Shown in pieces: positions 15,661 through 17,235 of a stretch of 17,235 nt of DNA. The stretch spans positions 1 to 17,235 of the forward strand of contig CAIKKV010000622.1 in NCBI GenBank assembly GCA_903828035.1, in the 5' to 3' direction. Source of the stretch: an uncultured bacterium (GTDB lineage Bacteria > Verrucomicrobiota > Kiritimatiellia > CAIKKV01). The position numbers were made by a program, and so were the translations under genes. Numbering within the stretch: the first letter of the stretch is position 1; each line of letters opens with the position of its first letter. Below the pieces are notes generated by a model. It searched no databases. It had not been told where the DNA came from and saw only the letters and a program-made list of their open reading frames with translations.

Positions 15661-15960
15661 ATGACCTGGCATCTCTATGTCGTCCGCACCGTGAGCGGAT
15701 CCCTCTATGCCGGAATAACCACCGATGTCCGGCGCCGCTATGCGGAGCACGTTTCCGGCTCTCCGAAGGCCGCCCGGTTCCTGCGGGCCAATCCCCCCGG
15801 CGAACTCGCGTTCAAGCGCCGCATCGGCTCGCGCTCGCTGGCACTCAAGGTCGAGTACCGGTTCAAACAGCTTTCCAAGCGGGACAAGGAAGCGATCGTC
15901 CTGTCCGGCAAGCTCCGGGTGAACCGCGAGACCGGAATGATTCATCGCCTGATCAGATAG
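15661..15960 (+). CDS. GIY-YIG domain protein, YhbQ/UPF0213-like
   Basis: 99 residues from ATG 15661; AGGGGGA (15645-15651) is the Shine-Dalgarno. The protein is a single GIY-YIG nuclease domain: Y6 in 'LYVV', Y16-A-G in 'LYAGITTDVRRRYAEH' with R24/R25, then a helical end 'VEYRFKQLSKRDKE' that carries the Glu expected to bind metal. Length and layout match the small stand-alone UPF0213/YhbQ family, some members of which cut branched or damaged DNA in vitro; the role in the cell is poorly defined. It has no functional link to its neighbours that I can see. Confidence 0.88.
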   Translation: MTWHLYVVRTVSGSLYAGITTDVRRRYAEHVSGSPKAARFLRANPPGELAFKRRIGSRSLALKVEYRFKQLSKRDKEAIVLSGKLRVNRETGMIHRLIR

Positions 15961-15972
15961 GACGCGTGACGC

Positions 15973-16002
15973 TTGCGCACAGCGTGTGTTTTATGGTTTA
16001 CT
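15973..16002 (+). promoter_or_regulatory. Candidate extended -10 promoter, leaderless start
   Basis: TTGCGC (15973-15978) is followed after 18 bases by TTTACT (15997-16002). A TGG directly before it makes an extended -10 (TGn). The expected start of transcription is at or next to the ATG at 16009. There is no Shine-Dalgarno between the hexamer and the ATG. Confidence 0.35.
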
Positions 16003-16008
16003 GACAGC

Positions 16009-17082
16009 ATGAAACTGACGCATCCGGGGTGGCTTGCTTGGATTCTTGGCCTATCCCTGCTCTTTACGCAGTCCCGTCTGGCCATTGGGCAGGACGCGGT
16101 TGTTACGGATCCCCTGCCCGTTCTGGCGCCCTCCAGCCTGACAGACCGTGAGCCGACAAACGCGGCGGCGCCGGGTGATTTCACGATCGTCGTGCTACCC
16201 GACACCCAGTTCTACACGGCCGCCTCCAACGGCCCCTTGTCCCTGATTTTCGCGGCCCAGACGGAGTGGATCATCTCCAACCGCGTGAGCCGGAATATTG
16301 CCTACGTGACGATGGAAGGTGATATCAGCGAGCATGGAAGCCTGTTGGAGGACGAGTGGCTCAGGGCCGCCAACGCCCTGTACAGGCTTGAAGATCCGGT
16401 GAAGACCGGCCTTGCGGATGGCATACCCTATGGGGTCGCCGTGGGGAACCATGACTTGATGAACGGCGGAGCCCGCCTTTTCAACACCTATTTCGGCACC
16501 AACCATTTCGCGGGGCATCGCTACTACGGCGGAAACTACGGCTCGAAAAACAACAGCCACTACGATCTGTTCCGCGCGGGCGGGCAGGACTTCGTCGTCC
16601 TCTCTCTCGTCATGGCGGCCGGCCGCAATCAAACGCTGATGAATTGGGCGAACGCGGTCCTCCAGTCGAACGTCACCCGCCTGGCCATCGTGGTGACGCA
16701 CTCGTTGATCAACAAGTCCCTCCAGCCGACGCTGCCCACGTGGACGCCGGAGGGCCCCGCCATTTTCAACGCGCTGACGAACAACCCGAATCTTTTTCTC
16801 ATGCTGTGCGGCCACAGGCATGGCCAGGGCAGGCGTCACGAGATCATCGGGCCCGAGGGCCGGGCGGTCGACATCCTGTTGGCCGACTACCAAGCCACGG
16901 AGGGCGGCAATGGATACCTGCGACTCCTTGAGTTCTCTCCCGGCAGCCATGTAATCCGTGTGAAAACCTTTTCGCCCTGGACGGGCCAGTGGTCAACCGA
17001 CTTCGACGGACAGTTCACGCTCGACTATCCCGAATACCCGGGAGCCCGTCCCGCTCACGCCGCCGGGCGCACGGCCCGCTAA
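16009..17082 (+). CDS. Secreted calcineurin-like metallophosphoesterase
   Basis: 357 residues from ATG 16009; this start gives an N-terminal signal peptide (hydrophobic 'WLAWILGLSLLF', likely cleaved around 'AIGQDA'), whereas the open frame before it lacks a sensible start. The metal-site motifs occur in order: D65-T-Q67 (in place of the more usual D-x-H), 'EGD' with D105, 'GNHD' at 146-149, 'VTHS' with H231 and 'CGHRHG' with H269 and H271. The enzyme should therefore bind two metals and hydrolyse a phosphoester outside the cytoplasm; the substrate is unknown. The last ~15 residues are Ala/Arg/Pro-rich and unstructured. No Shine-Dalgarno is present. The next gene converges with only 12 bases between stops. 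Confidence 0.85.
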   Translation: MKLTHPGWLAWILGLSLLFTQSRLAIGQDAVVTDPLPVLAPSSLTDREPTNAAAPGDFTIVVLPDTQFYTAASNGPLSLIFAAQTEWIISNRVSRNIAYVTMEGDISEHGSLLEDEWLRAANALYRLEDPVKTGLADGIPYGVAVGNHDLMNGGARLFNTYFGTNHFAGHRYYGGNYGSKNNSHYDLFRAGGQDFVVLSLVMAAGRNQTLMNWANAVLQSNVTRLAIVVTHSLINKSLQPTLPTWTPEGPAIFNALTNNPNLFLMLCGHRHGQGRRHEIIGPEGRAVDILLADYQATEGGNGYLRLLEFSPGSHVIRVKTFSPWTGQWSTDFDGQFTLDYPEYPGARPAHAAGRTAR

Positions 17083-17094
17083 GAAATACCGCCT

Positions 17095-17235
17095 TCAGCC
17101 CCCGCTCGCCAGTCCGGTCGTGCCCCACGCCTTGATGATGTAGGGGCCGATGGATTCACGCAGCTGGCATACCCGGGGCGCGGACACCTTGAGCGTGCTG
17201 GCGATCTCGTCCGTCCCGTAGCCTTCGGCGGTACA
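17095..17235 (-). CDS. Helix-turn-helix protein, C-terminal fragment
   Basis: An open frame enters from the right edge and ends at TGA 17097-17095. The 46 visible residues contain 'GYGTDEIASTLKVSAPRVCQLRESIG', a helix-turn-helix like region 4 of sigma factors: one helix 'TDEIASTLK', a turn with 'VS', and a recognition helix 'APRVCQLRESI'. A short tail 'IIKAWGTTGLASGG' follows. Similar C-terminal HTH units end small sigma-like or phage-type regulators in PVC bacteria. The N-terminal part is outside the window, so the full identity is open. Confidence 0.65.
   Translation of the reverse strand, partial: CTAEGYGTDEIASTLKVSAPRVCQLRESIGPYIIKAWGTTGLASGG

Noticed and set aside
15969..15993. Hairpin ACGCT/AGCGT followed by TGTGTTTT as a terminator of the GIY-YIG gene
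   Set aside because: The stem is only five pairs and the T-run is short. The same bases overlap the candidate promoter of the next gene, so it is not called.
1..17235. CRISPR arrays, tRNA or rRNA genes, insertion sequences, phage genes, long direct repeats
   Set aside because: Read-through of both strands found no repeat-spacer pattern, cloverleaf, transposase or integrase motif, or repeat beyond domain-level protein repeats.

Overview
This is a GC-rich window (well over 60% by eye) with 11 complete genes and two partial genes at the edges, packed with almost no spacer. The gene content points to a heterotrophic member of the Planctomycetota–Verrucomicrobiota–Lentisphaerota/Kiritimatiellota group. 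The pointers are an exosortase/PEP-CTERM system, a secreted PA14–PKD–TPR protein, a gingipain-type (C25) peptidase carrying Ig-like and nidogen-like domains, cytoplasmic Gfo/Idh/MocA oxidoreductases next to glycoside hydrolases, and a large VIT/VWA membrane protein. This placement is inferred from gene content; no marker gene is present. There are no rRNA or tRNA genes, CRISPR arrays, insertion sequences or phage genes.

Left part, minus strand (5280 down to 1): five genes read the same way with gaps of 14, 18, 26 and -4 bases, so they very probably form one operon. In transcription order they encode a CarO-like outer-membrane beta-barrel, a secreted protein of unknown function, a PflA-like (COG1313-type) radical SAM protein, a polytopic membrane protein with VIT and VWA domains ending in a PEP-CTERM sorting signal, and the first 47 residues of what is probably an exosortase. 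The last two look like a dedicated sorting enzyme with its substrate. The radical SAM gene and two envelope genes in the same operon make this the most promising place for an undescribed system.

Middle, plus strand (5317 to 10145): two secreted proteins. The first has PA14-like, PKD and TPR-like parts. The second is a C25 peptidase whose second Ig-like domain appears to be interrupted by a nidogen-like module.

Right part (10150 to 15572): a cytoplasmic carbohydrate-catabolism cluster. A GH32/43-like beta-propeller hydrolase is divergent from a Gfo/Idh/MocA oxidoreductase and a GH2 enzyme carrying the N-x-K carboxylate-binding motif of beta-glucuronidases. A second Gfo/Idh/MocA gene converges on the GH2 gene. 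A plausible joint role is breakdown or oxidation of a uronic-acid-containing or otherwise modified sugar.

Far right: a small GIY-YIG domain protein, a secreted calcineurin-like phosphoesterase, and the C-terminal end of a helix-turn-helix protein.

All three divergent gene pairs have a near-palindromic AT-rich element that can be read as a -10 box on both strands. Two genes for secreted proteins have a -10-like hexamer exactly 6 bases before the ATG and no Shine-Dalgarno sequence, suggesting leaderless transcripts.
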